Assembly (NCBI GenBank): GCA_030018875.1
Contig: JASEHK010000025.1
Span: forward strand, 1-13,453
DNA length: 13,453 nucleotides
Reading direction: 5' to 3'
From: Endomicrobiia bacterium
Lineage (GTDB): Bacteria > Elusimicrobiota > Endomicrobiia > PHAN01
Of the stretch, positions 12,378 through 13,453 are shown piece after piece. The notes beneath the pieces were generated by a model. The model was not told the DNA's origin and made no database searches. It saw nothing but the letters and a program-made list of their open reading frames with translations. The stretch's first letter is position 1. Every line of letters begins with the position of its first letter. The translations under genes were made by a program, and so were the position numbers.

Positions 12378-13169
12378 TTATTTTAACGTCTTATTCCATA
12401 AAAGTCTTACGCCTTCAAGCGTAAGTTCCGGAATCCAGACGCCCAACTCTTTGATATCCTCTTTGAAAATCGCGGCATCGCCGCCCGTGGCCGCCACCTT
12501 GGCGTCTTTGCCTATCTCGTTGCGAATGTCTTTAATGAACTTTTTTATCATCGCCGTATATCCTCGGTAGATGCCGGACTGTATGCATTCGACCGTATTT
12601 TTTCCGACGACGCGAGACAGACGCTTGAGCACGACTTTGGGAAGTTTGGCTGTTGAGGCCGCCAGCAAATTAGCCGCGGCCGCGGGGCCCGGCAATATAA
12701 CTCCGCCGACGTAATCGCCTTTGCGTCCGACGCAGTCGAAAGTCACGGCCGTGCCGAAATCAACGGCGACGGAGGGCGCCCCGAAAAACTCTCTGAGAGC
12801 CAGGGCGTTCATAAGTCTGTCTACCCCCACCTCTGATGGATTATCCACGCTCACGCCGAGATTGGCGGCGGCGAAATCGCCGACTTCAAACACTTTCGGC
12901 GTTTTTTTAAGGTGCCGGACCGCCGCGTTCAGGATGGTGGCATTAATCGCCGGAACGACGCTTGAAATCGCGACGGCCTTAACGTCCTCTTTGTTCAAAA
13001 GCGCGTAGTGCAGAAAATCGAGCATCTGCGTGCCGTACTCATCCGCCGTGCGGCGCGTATCCGTGGACATCCTCCACATATAGAGAGGGCCTTTTTGGGC
13101 GCGCGCGCCCTCGACGGCGAAAATGCCGAATGTTATATTCGTATTGCCTATGTCTATGGCAGTCAGCAT
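12378..13169 (-). CDS. coaX: Type III pantothenate kinase CoaX
   Basis: CoaX phosphorylates pantothenate, the first step of coenzyme A synthesis; the type III enzyme belongs to the ASKHA fold, needs a monovalent cation and is not feedback-inhibited by CoA. DIGNTN (6-11) is the phosphate-1 motif. EVGVDRLMN (113-121) with Asp117-Arg118 binds pantothenate. DFGTAVTFD (137-145) is phosphate-2, GGVILPG (155-161) follows, and ATGGD (227-231) is the adenosine motif. The length of 263 is typical. The ATG at 13169 shares one base with the TAA of the upstream fumarase gene (TAATG), so translation is coupled; no separate Shine-Dalgarno is visible. A spacer with a palindromic element follows. Confidence 0.97.
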   Translation of the reverse strand: MLTAIDIGNTNITFGIFAVEGARAQKGPLYMWRMSTDTRRTADEYGTQMLDFLHYALLNKEDVKAVAISSVVPAINATILNAAVRHLKKTPKVFEVGDFAAANLGVSVDNPSEVGVDRLMNALALREFFGAPSVAVDFGTAVTFDCVGRKGDYVGGVILPGPAAAANLLAASTAKLPKVVLKRLSRVVGKNTVECIQSGIYRGYTAMIKKFIKDIRNEIGKDAKVAATGGDAAIFKEDIKELGVWIPELTLEGVRLLWNKTLK

Positions 13170-13453
13170 TATTTATTTTGAGGACTCAACGCTACTTTAA
13201 GCGGCATAGAGTCCAGTTCAAGTTTGAGCGCGGCTTCGGGGCCAAGCTCGTCAAAAGCGACTGTGCGAACACTCTTGACAAAACGCGAATAGTAAGCGCC
13301 GCATCCTCCGACGGCCGTAAGATACAGTCCTCCCGCGCGCGCCACCGCGAGAGCCGCCGCCGTGGGAAGCGGCCCTTTGCCTATGAAAATCCTCGCGCCG
13401 CGGCGAACAAGAAAAGGAATGCCGAACGCCATACGTCCGGAAGTTGTGGGCCC
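13169..13453 (-). CDS. Class I fumarate hydratase, C-terminal (beta) domain, 5' part missing
   Basis: The frame enters from the right edge with G-P-T-T-S-G-R-M and gives 94 visible residues. GPTTSGRM, then IGKG (about 25-28), the A-V-G-G-C-G-A-Y-Y run and the D-E-L-G-P-E-A segment are hallmarks of the C-terminal domain of Fe-S dependent fumarases and L(+)-tartrate dehydratase beta subunits. The enzyme reversibly hydrates fumarate to malate. Whether this is a separate beta subunit or the end of a fused single-chain enzyme cannot be seen, nor can fumarate be told from tartrate. An internal ATG at 13432 is not the true start, because the family motif continues upstream of it. It is coupled to coaX by TAATG. 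Confidence 0.88.
   Translation of the reverse strand, partial: GPTTSGRMAFGIPFLVRRGARIFIGKGPLPTAAALAVARAGGLYLTAVGGCGAYYSRFVKSVRTVAFDELGPEAALKLELDSMPLKVALSPQNK

Overview
The window reads as chromosomal DNA from a diderm (Gram-negative type) bacterium of moderately high GC. The core genes are rich in Ala and Arg, the lysine codons are often AAA/AAG, and there is an exported beta-barrel-like protein, a periplasmic-type amidase and a class I fumarase fragment. I cannot name the taxon from the sequence. The gene set and the many short intergenic repeats would fit an environmental or candidate-phylum lineage (for example Elusimicrobiota or Omnitrophota), but that is a weak inference. Every gene called here, including the tRNA, lies on the minus strand, so transcription runs from high to low coordinates.

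In transcription order: the 3' end of a class I fumarate hydratase C-terminal domain (fragment at the right edge) is coupled by a TAATG overlap to coaX (type III pantothenate kinase). A 65-bp palindromic repeat follows, then an outer-membrane-like protein with a signal peptide, a repeat-filled spacer, a 116-residue helical protein of unknown function with its own promoter, and tRNA-Ala(GGC). Directly behind the 3' end of the tRNA sits a visibly AT-rich three-gene cassette (about 8936-10690): a beta-class DNA methyltransferase, a winged-helix/HNH endonuclease and a two-helix membrane protein. This looks like an acquired restriction-modification or defence module. Its last stop codon abuts the start of the next core gene.

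From 8935 down to 1296 runs a dense run of housekeeping genes: N-acetylmuramoyl-L-alanine amidase, murI (glutamate racemase), queD, queC and queE (three steps of the pathway to preQ0, the queuosine precursor), a DUF1015 protein, cvpA-like and a PabB/TrpE-family chorismate enzyme. Overlaps or very short gaps link most of them: murI/queD 8 nt, queC/queE 14 nt, queE/DUF1015 2 nt, cvpA/pabB 20 nt. They are probably one operon joining cell-wall turnover, 7-deazaguanine and folate (or tryptophan) chemistry. GTP is the shared starting point of the que and folate routes, although GTP cyclohydrolase is not in the window.

Below this operon a self-inhibited (class II) Fic protein has its own strong sigma70-like promoter, preceded by an 11-bp inverted repeat. 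At the left edge a promoter, ribosome binding site and start codon suggest the beginning of another gene.

The most unusual theme is a set of short tandem repeats of 7 or 8 bp in the intergenic spaces. Each lies near an inverted counterpart able to form a hairpin. Their unit lengths are not multiples of three, and most units carry a stop codon. One array supplies the end of queD. The R-M-like cassette with its apparently shortened membrane protein, and a pabB product with mixed PabB/TrpE active-site motifs, are the other points worth a second look.
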